Shown one piece after another: positions 32,230 through 44,614 of a stretch of 64,000 bases of DNA; the stretch's first letter is position 1, and every line of letters starts with the position of its first letter. Made by a program: the position numbers and the translations under genes. The stretch lies in assembly GCA_026122225.1 (NCBI GenBank), contig JANEZZ010001959.1, positions 62,001-126,000 on the forward strand, given 5' to 3'. The DNA comes from Heloderma charlesbogerti (lineage: Eukaryota > Chordata > Lepidosauria > Squamata > Helodermatidae). The notes under the pieces are model-generated. The model did no database searches. It was given only the letters and a program-made list of their open reading frames with translations, and was not told where the DNA came from.

Positions 32230-33735
32230 ACCAGGTGGCTATGTCTAGCTCAGCTTACAGTTGGTATACCAGCTTAAACTGGGAAAAGGTACTCTGTGCC
32301 ACAGAAGTAACTTGCACCTCTAGCAACCCCCAAGCTGTGAACCTGTTCCTTCATGGGGGGTGCAACCCCATCTAGCACAGGATAAACACCACTCCTTTGG
32401 GCAGACAAACCACCTACACATAGTACCTCTGTCTTGTCTGGATTGAGTTCAGTTTATTTGCCCTCATCCAGTTCATTACTACAGGCAGGCACTGATTTAT
32501 CACTTCTATTGCTTTTCCTGAATTTGAAGAAAAGAGAGAAATGGAGTTTATTGTCATCTGGACAAAATAAAATGCTGTGGGGCCCACAGCATAAATACAA
32601 AAGGGTTGAGCAATAGATCCCAATTCCTTCTGGAACTGGCTGAATTTCAGGTAGGAATAGATCTACTGTAACACAGTGATTCCCATCCCAGCTGGTCTAC
32701 CCAGAAGGATACTATGGTTGACAGTATCTAAAGCCACTGAGAGGTCTAGGAGAATTAACAGGTTTATAGAATCATAGAATAGTAGGGTTGGAAGGGGCCT
32801 ACAAGGCCATCGAGTCCAACCCCCTGCTCAATGCAGGAATCCAAGTCAGAGCATCCCTGACAGATGGCTGTCCAGCCTCGTCTTGAACGCCTCCAGTGTG
32901 GGAGAGCCCACCATCTCCCTAGGTAATTGGTTCCATTGTCGTATTGCTCTAACCGTCAGGAAGTTTTTCCTGATGTTCAGCTAGAATCTGGCTTCCTGTA
33001 ACTTGAGCCCATTATTCCGTGTCCTTCACTCTGGGATGATGGAGAAGAGATCCCGGCCTTCCTCTCTGTGACAACCTTTCAAGTATTGAAGAGCACTATC
33101 GTATCTCCCCTCAGTCTTCTCAAGGCTAAATATGCCCAGTTCTTTCAGTCTCTCTTCATAGGGCTTTGTTTCCAGCCTCCTGATCATCTTTGTTGCCCTC
33201 CTCTGAACCCTCTCCAGTTTGTCCAGTTTTCACTGTCAATCTTTCTCCAAGTATAAATCATCCATCAGGGCAACCAAATCAATATTGGTGCCAAAGCCAG
33301 GTCTGAAACCCAACTGAAATGGATCTAGAAACTCAACTCATCCAGAAGTGCCTTGAGTTGTATAGCAACAACCTACTCAAGCACCTTGTCCAGGAAGGGA
33401 ATATTAGCAACCAGCCAATAATTAACATCTTCTGGATCCAGAGCAGGTTTCTACAGCAGAAGCTAAACTACTGCCTCTTTTAAAGCAGATGGGATTGTTT
33501 CCTTTCTCAAGAAGGCATTTATCACTTCCTGGTTCCAGTCAGTCCCACCCTGCTTGATTTCATCAGCCAAGAAAGGCAAGGGTTGAGTAAACACCACTCT
33601 GCATTAGTCTGAGCTCCATGTCAATGTGCTTAGACCTTAAAAACAGAAATTCATCCAATAAGACATGACCAGGTGGAACTCTGGACACTTCTGTAGACTG
33701 ACCTGAATTGATAGTTGCATCCAAGTTACAGTGGA
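32230..33735 (-). mobile_element. Old L2 LINE copy split by a CR1 insertion
   Basis: The minus strand carries the L2 RT region with many stops. VINQCLPVVMNWMRANKLN at about 32420-32520 is the segment just after YADD. The left and right parts are separated by the CR1 piece at 32765-33232. The antisense blocks around 33240-33600 are upstream parts of the same L2 RT. The pattern matches the L2 copies at 13.4 and 52.5 kb. Confidence 0.65.
32765..33232 (-). mobile_element. CR1 LINE 3' end nested in L2
   Basis: It begins tagaatcatagaatagtagg, the inverse of the classical CR1 octamer tail, and continues gggttggaaggggcctacaa. It extends through the well-known CR1 3' UTR and the last ORF2 codons (inverse of LEKTERIGHI-type sequence near 33130). 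About 470 bases, 5'-truncated. L2 sequence lies on both sides, so CR1 inserted after L2. Confidence 0.85.
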
Positions 33736-33739
33736 TATG

Positions 33740-36075
33740 GGTGGTTTTATGTACTATAAATACTACAAATATTTATTGCATTAGCAGAATAGCCATAGCA
33801 AACACACAACAACTAATAACAATACGTGACATCAGTTAAAATACATAAAATAGCATAGTAATCCTTTAAAATTAACCAACCAAAGCCAATAATCATAACT
33901 ATATCAAATCACATAAAAATATTGGTTGCAGGTACAATTCCAACAGTCTAATATTACATAATAAAATCTATACAGTCCAAAGTAAACAATTAGGCAGCCG
34001 CAGTTGGAACTGATTTTTTCTTTAAAACGCCTGTGATAAATCTCGACCCGAAAAATCTCTCATGTTCTGCTTCAAATCTCAGGCACCAAAATACGACATG
34101 GGCCAAATCTTCAGTGGACCAACAGTTGCAGGAACAGACCCTTTCATTATATGGAATCCCCTCATATCTTCCCTCTAATGGTAATATGTTCAGCCAAGTA
34201 AAAGCTTTCCTGAGTTCTTTAGTAAAAGCCTTCCTGAGTTCTAAACTCATTAAATCTGTGAAATAAGTTGGAAGTTTCAGGGGAAGAGAAGAACATGAGG
34301 AGAGGTGCTTATAAACGGGCGCTGATTTTAAAATACCCAACAGTCCATTATCTGCTTGAACATCACACTGAATATTCTTTGCCGCATTGAAATCTTGGCG
34401 GCAAGGAAACCAAGGCTTCTCAAATATCCTTCTCAGAATCCTAATTTGGCCACTAAACTCAGTACAAAGCTTCGCCATGAGTTAGACTTCATTTCCCCAT
34501 AAACCGGTGGTAACCCCCCCCCCCCGTAGATTCACAAAAAAGAATTTTCAGCCAATAACTAATGGTTGCTTTGTAAACCAGCATCTTTATGGGGAAAAGG
34601 GCTAACTCTGATCTAATAAAAACTGAGGCTATTGATGGTAGAGTTACCAACAAGAGCCGAGCAAGCTTATTTTGAACCACTACGACGGGGTAAAGATTTC
34701 CGTTGCCCAAATTGGCGCTCCATAAAGCAACTGAGAAAGAATTTTCTTTTAAAAAATTTCCAAAATTGGGGGAACCAAACAACCTCCTCTATATCTATAA
34801 AATCTAAGAATGCCAAACTTAGCTTTTTCAAGCTTTTGCTTGGCATAATCAATATGAGCTACCCAGGAACCTGACTGATGAAATACAACACCTAGATATT
34901 TGAAACAAGACACCTGTTCCAGTAACTTTCCATCCAATGTCCAATTATGACCTCGAGTTCTTCTACTGAAGACCATTATCTTAATTTTATCATAATTAAC
35001 ATTAAGCAGATTCTCTTTACAATATACACCAAACTGTTTTAATAATCTCCTAAGACCAATTTGGGCGTGGGATATAAGTATAGTATTGTTTGCATACAAC
35101 AATATTGAAATAAATTTATCACCTACTCTTAAAGGAAAAAACTGTGATCCTGATACATATTCAACTATATCATTCAAGTACAGATTGAAAAGTAACAGGG
35201 CCAAGATACGACCTTGATGTACCCCTTTAGTGGTTTTGACTGAGATGGACAATTGCCCATGGGCACCTAATCTAACCTTTAAGGAGGTATCGGATTTATT
35301 TATTTATTTATTTATTTATTTATTTCATTTCTATACCGCCCAATAGCCGAAGCTGTCTGGGCAGTTTACAAAAATTAAAACCAAAGAGCACACAAAACAA
35401 TATAAAATATATAAAACATTATTTTAAATCCCTGCATTGTTGCTAGGTTTTATTCTGGTACAAGCCATGAATTCACTCGAGCAATTGGCTATCACTATGC
35501 AATTTAATTAATTTCTACCACAAAAGATGCCTCGGGATGGAATCAAAAGCCGCTTTAAGATCCATAAAAGCGACATATATTGCCTAGATGCTCTAGTCAC
35601 ATATTTGTTGATAAGGTGTTGCAAGAAAAAACAATGGTCCAAGGTTGAATGTCCAGCCCTAATCCAATTTGTTCTGGTGCCAGCAATTCATTACTATCCA
35701 CTCAAGGCTCCAGTTCCAAAAGGAGATGTCTTGCATAGAGTTTGCCTATTAAATCCAGCATGCTGATTGGCCTGTAGTTAGCTGGATCAGTTCACACCCC
35801 CTTCTTATAAATAGGGACTACAATAGAAGACCAATCATGGGGAAACCTACCAGACCTATCAATATGGGTAAACAAGGTAGCTAACAATGGTGCCCACCAG
35901 TCCTCAAAAGCTTTAAGCATGTTAGAGAGGATAAAATTCTTGCCAGGCACCTTATTATTCCTAATTGCAGAAATTGAAGATTTCATTTCATTCGGGTTAT
36001 TGGGTGCCCAGACGTGAAGTAAATGTAAAGGTAACACAGATGAATCTGCTGTCTCTTCCATCTGAATAGGATAAT
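33740..36075 (-). mobile_element. Non-LTR retrotransposon of unassigned clade, decayed
   Basis: A minus-strand LINE of about 2.3 kb with RT landmarks in four broken frames. Order 5' to 3': KVPGKNFILSNMLKAFEDWW and WSSIVVPIYKKG (36061-35792), KTTKGVHQGRILALLLFNLY and YANNTILISHAQIGLRRLL (35252-34749), a connecting segment (34782-34489), and a C-terminal region with a Cys/His cluster, CSCNCWSTEDLAHVVFWC (34478-33990). A 3' UTR runs to about 33740. The YADD box reads YANN, so both catalytic aspartates are lost. It does not match the L2, CR1 or BovB copies here. Vingi or another I/Jockey-group clade is possible. Confidence 0.65.
35288..35430 (-). mobile_element. L2-type 3' terminus inserted in the unassigned LINE
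   Basis: A tttatttatttatttattta tail, then ctataccgcccaatagccg and an A-rich end, nearly identical to 21161-21310. It separates the two RT blocks of the surrounding LINE, so it inserted later. It is a severely 5'-truncated copy. Confidence 0.65.
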
Positions 36076-37207
36076 TAAATAAATAAAAATATGTGCTTCC
36101 AACAATCTTTAGCTATATAAGAATCCAGTTCATATCGTGCTCAGCCTAGGTTTTATCTTAAAAGTGCTTGCAGACATGTCAGAATGTCTCTCTGAGGGTT
36201 CCTTAACATCACCAGGTGGGCCAAATTGTAGAAGGCCCCAAACCACCAGGAAGAGGTTTGCTGGACAGCACTGTAAGGATGTAGTGGTATCAGAGAAGTG
36301 TTTCTTTGCTAATATCACAGCCACTGGGTAGGCTTAATAATAAGCTCTGACTTAGGGCTTTGGGGTTGGGATAGATTTGTGGCTGCATTTCCTAGCCACT
36401 TGAGGCAGCTTTTTTTTTTTTAACCAAAAACAAAAGAAGGGGGGGAAAGCCCTCATTACTGTAAGTTTATTAAATTATTCTAAAGTCAGTCAGTCTCCCC
36501 CCATGAATGTCCCAGATTTCCCCCCCACCCTCTGTTGGAAAGAAAGGTCTGATGAAGCAGCGTGTGCGGGAACCTTTACCCAGCCCCACTCTGACTAGTG
36601 TTTGATCATTGTAGGTCTTCTGACAGCTGACTTCCTACTTGCTTCATTACTCTCAGCTCCCCAGAATATCAAGGAATTGACAGGGCATCAATAGAAGTGC
36701 CAGCCATTCCAAATGGAAACTCCCTAAGGGCACTATGGAATCCTGTGGTTTGCATAAGATTCCTGGGGTGTATTACCTTAATTGGTCCACCACCCCTACT
36801 GAGGGGAATAGCTGCTGTGAGTCTGAACCTCAACAGGAAATGTTCCAACCATGACAAGGGAGTTTTTGACTGCCATCAGCCTGTCCAATTGAGAAACCAA
36901 CTCAAGAGTGTGTCGTGCTGCATGGGTTGGGCCAATTACATGTTGGGATAGCCCTATATTTGTAATGGGGCCATGAAGTCCGGAGCCACCCCTGTCAAAG
37001 CAGTTGTGACATGAAGTAACATCCTGAGGGTTCTCAGCACCAAAACTGAGACCACCTGTCAGCTCAGGCCGGGAGACTGTTCAGCAGGATAGGCAGTACA
37101 CTGACAGAATCCTTAATCTGTCCTCATTAAGTAACACAATATATGAACACTTGAAACTGGAACCCAGAAGACACAAAGCCTGGAGAGGAGATTGAATTCT
37201 TATAGAT
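36076..37207. other. No gene recognised; possibly more old LINE 5' sequence
   Basis: Short frames on both strands (36130-36331, 36669-36951) contain no motif I can name. C and T homopolymers are frequent. The text has the look of an old repeat, but I cannot assign it. Confidence 0.3.
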
Positions 37208-37304
37208 CAGGGCTAAGGAACCTATAGAGCTAAGAAACATATGGCTCTCCAGAAGCTGTTGGGTTCCAATTCCTATCAGCCCCAGTCAGCTGAGCTAAAA
37301 TCCA
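37208..37304. mobile_element. hAT-like MITE fragment
   Basis: The block order cagggctaaggaacc, tggctctccagaagctgttg and caattcctatcagccccagt resembles one arm of the element at 37835, with more changes. The other arm is missing. Confidence 0.45.
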
Positions 37305-37834
37305 AGCATACCATATTATAAGATACAGTCAATACAAACAATTAGAATCGATAATCCTGCCAAAATGGAAATACGTACAGGAACCAAACAGTTAGAAATC
37401 GCAATCCTTTATCCAGTCAAGAGTCCCTATCTTATCAGGGAAGTCTAAAGATATTCCAGTCAACACTTCTCAAGTAATTTAATAGCCTGGTCCTCACCTT
37501 TGCTGTCCATCCAAAATGACAACACTCAAACCCTTGAGTGTTGACCTACCATTGAAGGCCCACCACCTGTATCAGGCCTGGGAGGAAAGATCCCATCAAC
37601 CCTTAAATGGTCACTAGGACCAAGGTGTTTCAGATGTCTTGGGAGGCAGGAGTATGGGGGGATAAGACTCCCCTTACCCAGACTGTAGGCTTACAGTCTT
37701 TCCTACGTTATCTTCTTCTGCTGACTGTGGCAGTATTAGGAGAGCTGGGGCAGGTGGATTTAATAAAGTCTCTCCCAGCCCTCCTGATGACCCAGATGTA
37801 CAGTGTTTGGTCTGCTGTTTGTGTTGCTGTAAGG
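37305..37834. other. No gene recognised
   Basis: The plus-strand frame 37607-37873 runs into the MITE and has no domain. Confidence 0.45.
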
Positions 37835-37971
37835 CAGGGGTGGGTAATGTGTCTCCCTCCAGATGTTGTTTGACTGCAACTGCCATCAAACCTAACTGCA
37901 TAGCAGATGGTGAGGGATGATGGGAGTTGCAGTGCAACAACATCTGGAGGGCCATATGTTCTCCACCCTGG
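37835..37971. mobile_element. hAT-like MITE (137 bp)
   Basis: It starts caggggtgggtaatgtg and ends ttctccaccctgg. The arms pair over about 50 bp (ccagatgttgtttgactgca with tgcagtgcaacaacatctgg). The flanking octamers ctgtaagg and ctttaggg agree at 6 of 8 positions, fitting a decayed 8-bp hAT target duplication. The overlapping minus frames at 37674-38013 are shadows. Confidence 0.72.
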
Positions 37972-39310
37972 CTTTAGGGCCTGTGTCAGGTTTGAGGGAG
38001 ATTCCCCACCCACCCTTAAATGGCATTTCAGATGCTGTCAGAAAGTATGAATGTAATGTGTATTGTTGACAAGAATTAACTGAATTTTATAGGACCACTA
38101 TTCATTATAATTTGTGTGTGCTGACTGTAAGTGCAAAGTGACTAATTCTGTACATGCTATGAGCTAGCTTTGAATGCAAAAATGTGTTCCTGGAACTTGG
38201 ATAAGGGAGCTTGCTGCAGGTAGGTTGGTTAGTTCTTCTACATAGTCTCTGTGCATAGCACGTATGGGTCTGTGCCTTCCTGCCCCCCCCCTTTGGGAAC
38301 TTTCCACAGCTGAGGAATTTTTGGCAGGAACTTGCCCCCACCATCCCAGTGAGCATGTCTTGGGCGTGTTCCTGCCTATGGACCTTTAGAAGCTTGGTGC
38401 TTCTCAGGTTAACAGTAAGCCTGGCTGTGTTAGGAAGAGGTTTTCCTGGAGTTAAGGGCAGGACCCATGTCTAGCTCTGAAGCTCCTGTTTGAGTGAAGC
38501 TGCCTAGATGTTTGTTTAATATAAAAGACCTGAGCTAATGTTAGGTAGAATGTTATAAACAGTGAGATTTTAACATGGTTGAGCATAGAGATCTTGGAAG
38601 AATGAAGAGCCTACCAAACATGATTTCTTAAGCCTTCCAACCATGCCTGCCAGTTAGGTAAATATAAGAGCCTAATGATGACTGTTTTGTTGCTTAAGAG
38701 GAATAATAATTTAATTTTAATAAGATATATGCTAGCCACTATTTCTACTATGCTTCTAATAATCCTAATTGTGTTTTATTTAGTGACATGTCTTGCTTGT
38801 TTCATCTTTGCAGAATTTTGTTATTTTCTAAGATTGTTGAGCAATAAATCTATATTTTGTGGTACCACTTTGTGTTGTTTGGCTTGAGGGATGCTTCAGG
38901 GACCATAAACCATATAAATCAGTTCTTGAAACCTGGAACACTTGCTGGGATTTGTTGAGTGGTATCTGTCCATATAGCTGCAGTTTTCTCTCTTGGTCAG
39001 GTGAGTCACAGACACATCTGTCTAGATAAGGAAAATAATCTAGTTGGATGGAGTGGGAATGGTTCATCTGCCTCAATGCTATGATACAGATGAATATTCT
39101 GACTTTTTCAGAATGAAGTGACAAATTGTTCAAAAGCAGTGCTGATTCTTCTAGCAAAATGGATGGGTCAAGCTGGATGAGAAGTTCATAGAGGACTTCT
39201 TAATTGTGGATTGAAGGGGTTGTGCACTGTCAGTGGTAGCAAAGCAGCAAAACAAGGGAGCTGTAGAGGAAGGGGGAATTGTGGCCAGGGAGTGATGGGG
39301 GCATGGTAGC

Positions 39311-39329
39311 TGTGTGTGTGTGTGTGTGT
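39311..39329. repeat. TG microsatellite
   Basis: A pure TG run of 19 bases. Confidence 0.9.
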
Positions 39330-39688
39330 ATTTCATATATTGATTTTAACTAAGTCAAATCTTTGACTGCAGGTTGCTTGTATGTGAGTATGGGTGTGCA
39401 CATAAATACCTACCACTTTATGTATCTGCTGAAGTACATATTGCTTATAAAAACTTAAACACTTCATTGGTTAGTATCTAGGAAGACATGGTATTTTTAG
39501 TTTAGAATTTGTCAGTTGGCTCCCCCAACTTGTTGAACACTCTCAGATGAATTCCAGTGGCACTGTTGCTCAGCAAGAAGATTTTGATTTTGCCCAGAAA
39601 GAATAATTTTGATTTATTTATTTTCCTTATCTTTGGTTCCCCATATTTATTGCAGGGGAGCTATCTAGCTTCCCTCCTCCCCTCAAGA

Positions 39689-39715
<27 letters not shown>
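39689..39715. repeat. CT microsatellite
   Basis: A pure TC/CT run of about 27 bases. Confidence 0.9.
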
Positions 39716-39719
<4 letters not shown>

Positions 39720-42700
39720 ATACACATACTGTTTACACATGTTATTTTATTGAGAAGTCACCTGGATCATTGGCATTTACATAAAAAAGCCCTAAATATA
39801 AAACAGTCAGAAATATGCAGTCCACTCACAATTAACATTTCACTTAAAACAAACAAGATATCAAACAAGATGGTTATGTACAGACAACACATTTTTTATT
39901 TGTATAATGTTCCCTTATTGTTGCTGCCTGAAGGGCAAATCTGGCAACAATTCATGTAATGTACTTTTGATAATCTTGTTGTAAACAGCCTAACCAAATG
40001 CCAATAAATGTATTCATAGACAATTGAAGTAGCATAAATAGAATTCTCCTTTGAGCTTCTTATAAATCACAAAATAGCTAATAATGAACTAAATCTTCCA
40101 TGCCTCCCAAATTACAAACATAGACCATTGTCATATTGAATCTAGCTCAGTCTCCCATAAAGTACTATAACGTTCATTGACTGTAAACCTAGAGAAGTAA
40201 ATACATTTCTCGATCTGTTGTTAGGGAAGCGAGACTAAAACATCTGGCCTATGTCCCCGCTAGGTAAGATCTATAACCATGAGACCACTTTTGTATTTAC
40301 TTTTTCCTCTTGAGGGTCTTACTTCCAAATTTTTCTGACTTTGTTTCATGTCTGGATTAACCAGACCAACTGAGATTAATTTGGCAAGAGTATAGCCTAT
40401 AATGCTATTGTTTACTAGGCAACTGGAGGAATTCCTTCTGCATGAAGTATAATTATCCATCTGATGATTATAATTATCCATCTGATTTTAAACAGTACTT
40501 GACTGAATTATCCTCTGGTAATAGTTTATATGGGTAAGTCTTTGAAGTTGTAAAATGTAGAGAATTTTCTACGAGTTGAACCAGGTAAGCCATCATGCTT
40601 CCCACTCACAGATCCAGATCTGGTGTGAACACAGCAGTAGGCTAACCAATAATCACACTGGCATCTTACATGCTCCTTATTTGAGCAACTGAAGATATTT
40701 TAATGTACAATGACAGTATGTCAGGTGACAATATGAAGAGGATCAGAATATTTTGTGCAAAGAATCCAGATTACATAAAATATGTGTATCATGGTGGTTC
40801 CTGAATTTTGGGGAAAGGACAGAATAACAGCAATAAGAATCTATTTTATTTAAGAATCTATCTACAGGTCATCATTGAAAATTGATGTTTTGGGTGGGAC
40901 ATTTTATATGGGTAACAAAACAGGCTGGAGAACCTTAACTCATCTCAGAGATTGCTTGTTGCTCTTGTATATGGAAGTTATGAGAAGACAATAACATTTC
41001 CATGCTTATTATATTTTTTTTCTAATATTTATATTGGGTTAGATCCACAGATGACCGAGCAGATCTCTACTTGTGCAACAGGGCTTCCTGGGCCATGCCC
41101 CCCTGTACCCCTCTTGCACAAGTGGAAGTGCCTTTCCACTCTTGTAAGGCATCTCTGAATTCAAGCCATTGTTATATAATATTTACACTTTCTCAGAAAA
41201 CTTGTCATTTTATCTTTATCTGATTCATTGACTGAATTTTAAAATATTTTCTACATCAATGACACTTTGTAGTCATTGCAAACACTGTTTTTTGTTAAAA
41301 GGAATTTTTTTTTCAGATATTATTTTGTGACTATAACGTACACAAACAATAATACCGATAGAAAGAACGCAAGAAAAAACAAGAATAAAAGCATATCCAA
41401 TCTCAATAACTGTTCACAGCACCATTGATTAAAAAAAAAGTTTTGACACTTCTGATTCAAATATACGTGTTAATATAAGCAGACCATACATCTAAATAAG
41501 TATCCAGACAAAATAGATGACTGTAAGAAATGCATTCAAATGTAGCAAAGAGCACTAAGATCTTTAGTCCACTAAATAATAGGTGGTGGGCATTTATCCT
41601 TCTAAGGATGAAGTATAAGTTTCTTTACAACTGTTAGGGCTCTCAGAGTCCACTTTTTGTGTTTTGTTATCATTACGAATAATAATATTAATAAAATATT
41701 GAACACAAATATTCTGCTAATAAGTAGAAAAGTAATGCAACCTATTTAATTGTTCAGTAAGGATAATGTAATAGTCCTTAATAGTTTTATTTAATTTAAA
41801 GTTTGTTTCATGATTGTTAAAGTTACTTTATATTTAATGAACAATAGCTTATTTTATATTTTTAGTGTTAGTGGCACTTATGGGACTGTAATTTATTTGA
41901 AATTAAAACTTAGAAATGACTTACTTCAAATGTTTTGTTGCCTTATGAGGCAGCTTAATAAAGAGAAAAAAGTTTTCTAGAAGTGTTTGTTTAATATGAT
42001 TCATTTTTAAAAAAAAAAATCCATCTAATTCATCCTTGTGTGCCAAATGCGTTTAAAACAGACTGAGGACCTGAAGGAATAGAGGAAATGAATGGACACC
42101 AATGTGTCCAAATATCTCATTTTGCCTAAAAGCAAGTGCCGGCAGATAAATGCCCATAAAGGGATTTTTTTTCTTAAGCCCCGTGGATTTTTTTTTGCAA
42201 GTTTTTTGTGTGAGTTAGAAATGAAAACCATTCATCTAGTGCCCCAAAGAACGGCCTTATTGAATGGAATAACAGTGTAATGTACCATTGAAGGCAGGAT
42301 TGAAAGTGATTATCTTGTTAACTCTTGACAGTTACCGCCAGCTTGAAATAGAACTGGCAGGCTTGATTTGCAAATGAATTACAGCTTTTTCATTTTGTGC
42401 CAGGATCATCTTTTTATATTCTGATATGACAGATGCTGTGTTCCCTGCTTTTGTTTCTCTTCAGTTTTATACTTGCAAATAAAAAACAAAAGATTATGAT
42501 AGTAATTTTATTTGCATCTTTTCTCTAGGAGTTTATTCTTTGTGGAGAAGTTTTTAATCTTATATTTCCAAACATTTGTTTAAGAATACATATTGTTACT
42601 AGCAGAATGAAATTCCATTAATTTAAGTACAGTAGTAATTAGGTGAATGTAACATATTTATATGCTTTTTGAAAATGGAAAATCAATTAGTCATCTGCAC

Positions 42701-43199
42701 TTATAATGTCAGCTTTAAATGTAATTCACTGATGGTTAGTGCATGCTACTTGTATCTGATGGTAGCTAAACAAAATATGTTTTTTTCTAATATTTTACAA
42801 GAATTTTGACAATGGAAAGTCCATATTTTTTCCTCATTCTCAGCTTTTTATATCCCTTTGTCTATGGATACAGATAATAAAATCTCAGATAAAATAATTG
42901 CCAGGCACTTTTTATATGTACCTCATTCATCTTTAACGTACTATTCCAATCCATTGAGTTTTGTTAGTTATTTAAACATAATAAAGCATTTAAACAAATA
43001 TTCTGTGCAGTGAAATTGTCTCTTTCTATAACTAATTTTCTCTTGGTATTTTTGGGCATAGTTAGATAATGACTCTGACACACTTTGTGAACTTTTCCTT
43101 CTGCCATTTCATTTTTATCACTAACTTCTGACATAACATCAATTTAAATGGGTTCTCTCTTTAAGCAGGTGAGAAGCTAATGAAGTTTTTATTCTAATT

Positions 43200-44614
43200 T
43201 TTTACTTGTATTGCTTGGAAGTTAGAAGACAATTTAATAAAATCCAAATTGTGTTAAAAACATGGTCACTGGTTTTGGAGGATATGTGGTATGCGGTGGA
43301 TATTCTGTGTTTTAGAAAAGCTCCTAATAGCATTAATGATATTCTTACAAATGAGGTGGAGGAATGTGAACTGGAAAGTACAACCTCATGGGTGACCATA
43401 CCTTCTTTTTCTGCCATGGTTGAACAACCATCGCATCCTTGTCCAGCTAACTTATTGAGATCTAGTCCAAAACCAGAACAAGAAGATGAGTTCGTGTTGG
43501 ATAGGCTTACTGTAGTTTGGTCTGAGACTGGAATTCCTCATGTACAGATGCATTCTCATCACTTTCTTTCCAGAAATCTTACACCTACAGATAGTTGTAT
43601 GCCAGAAATATCTGCTGTTTCATCTGCTAAAATTGAGAATCTCATGGAAGAGTTACCGTTCACAATAGTATCTTCCCTAAAAATTTAGTCACATGACTTT
43701 ATTAATTCATTCTGTATTCTTGCAGATGTGTACTTAGCATTTCCTTGCCCCACTTTCCAAATGTTTTTTTAAAAATATTTCATCCCCTGCCTCAAAACAA
43801 AACTGTAAATGTATCATGTTACTGTATCATGTTACCTGTATTACTGGTCTTGCTGCAAAGATTAAGGTCATGTGATTCACAATACACAATGGTTGATATT
43901 ATAGAGTACAGCTTCTACTTATTTTCCTCTATAGCTCTTGCATATGACTTATTAAGTTGCTGTTGAATTGACACCTTTTTCCTGTTCATGACAGAAAGGT
44001 AGTTAGAAGCATCTGCATGTGCCATCCACTTTTTGAGTGCTCTCTTGCAGCTTCATTGAAGTCTTTGTACTTAATACAAACTTTGGTAATGAATGTGCCC
44101 TGTACCCCTCGTATTGCTGGCTGGGGAAATAAAATGCAATAACGGCATACAGGTCCTTTCAAACAGCAGGGTATGCTAACCAAGGATAACATTTAGAAAG
44201 CCATGCGTGGTGAAATCGCCTTGGACCTGTACTATCATGCCTGAAGTCATAACTTTCTGTAAGGGCCCAGCACTGTGTAAGCAGCTCAAATTTAATACAT
44301 CTGATAAAGGATTTGCTTTTGATATATAGTTACCTGTACCCAGCTTTTCCTGTCATTCAAGTTATGCAGTCCTGGTAGCTGCCTCAGTATTTTCAGTTGG
44401 GATGTTGTCATGCCTTGTCTTCTTGTAGCTGGATATTTTCTGTCTCTTTTGAGGCCGACACATTGGGTGCTACTTGCATGATGTTTGATGAAGTAGTATC
44501 TTCAGTATGTGTCTGGGGCTCACTAGCAATCTTCTGCTTTTTGACGTAGCTGTGGATATCCAGAGCTAAACAACTCAGAAACAACTCAGCTTCTTCGCTT
44601 TCTCTCTCTAGCAA
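43200..44614 (-). pseudogene. Decayed hAT-type transposase (TTF zinc-finger, ZMYM1-like group)
   Basis: Minus-strand fragments in several frames follow the order of hAT transposases with a TTF-type zinc finger. An N-terminal region lies at 44614-44408. The finger appears as RRFHHAWLSKCYPWLAYP, then PVCRYCILFPQP and KYKDFNEAAREHSKSGWHMQ (44260-43990). RIQNELIKS and ILADETADISGIQLSVGV (near 43700-43590) are the blocks around the first catalytic Asp. LNKLAGQGCDGCSTMA (near 43440) matches the usual GQGYDGAS block. Stops and frameshifts are frequent, so it is inactive. Terminal repeats were not found. Such sequences can also be domesticated host genes, but the decay argues against it here. Confidence 0.75.

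Larger units (their letters stand above)
37972..43199. other. Long stretch with no gene recognised
   Basis: AT-rich DNA with microsatellites at 39311-39329 (TG) and 39689-39715 (CT), and short domain-free frames. The segment 42300-42550 is AT-rich with few repeats and could be a conserved non-coding region, but that cannot be judged from one sequence. Confidence 0.5.

Noticed and set aside
40000..43000. Possible conserved non-coding or exonic DNA in the AT-rich stretch
   Set aside because: No splice-flanked open frame or domain is visible, and conservation cannot be judged from one sequence.
43206..43688. 160-codon plus-strand open frame that looks like an exon
   Set aside because: It starts at TTG, has no recognisable domain, and lies antisense to hAT transposase blocks on the minus strand.
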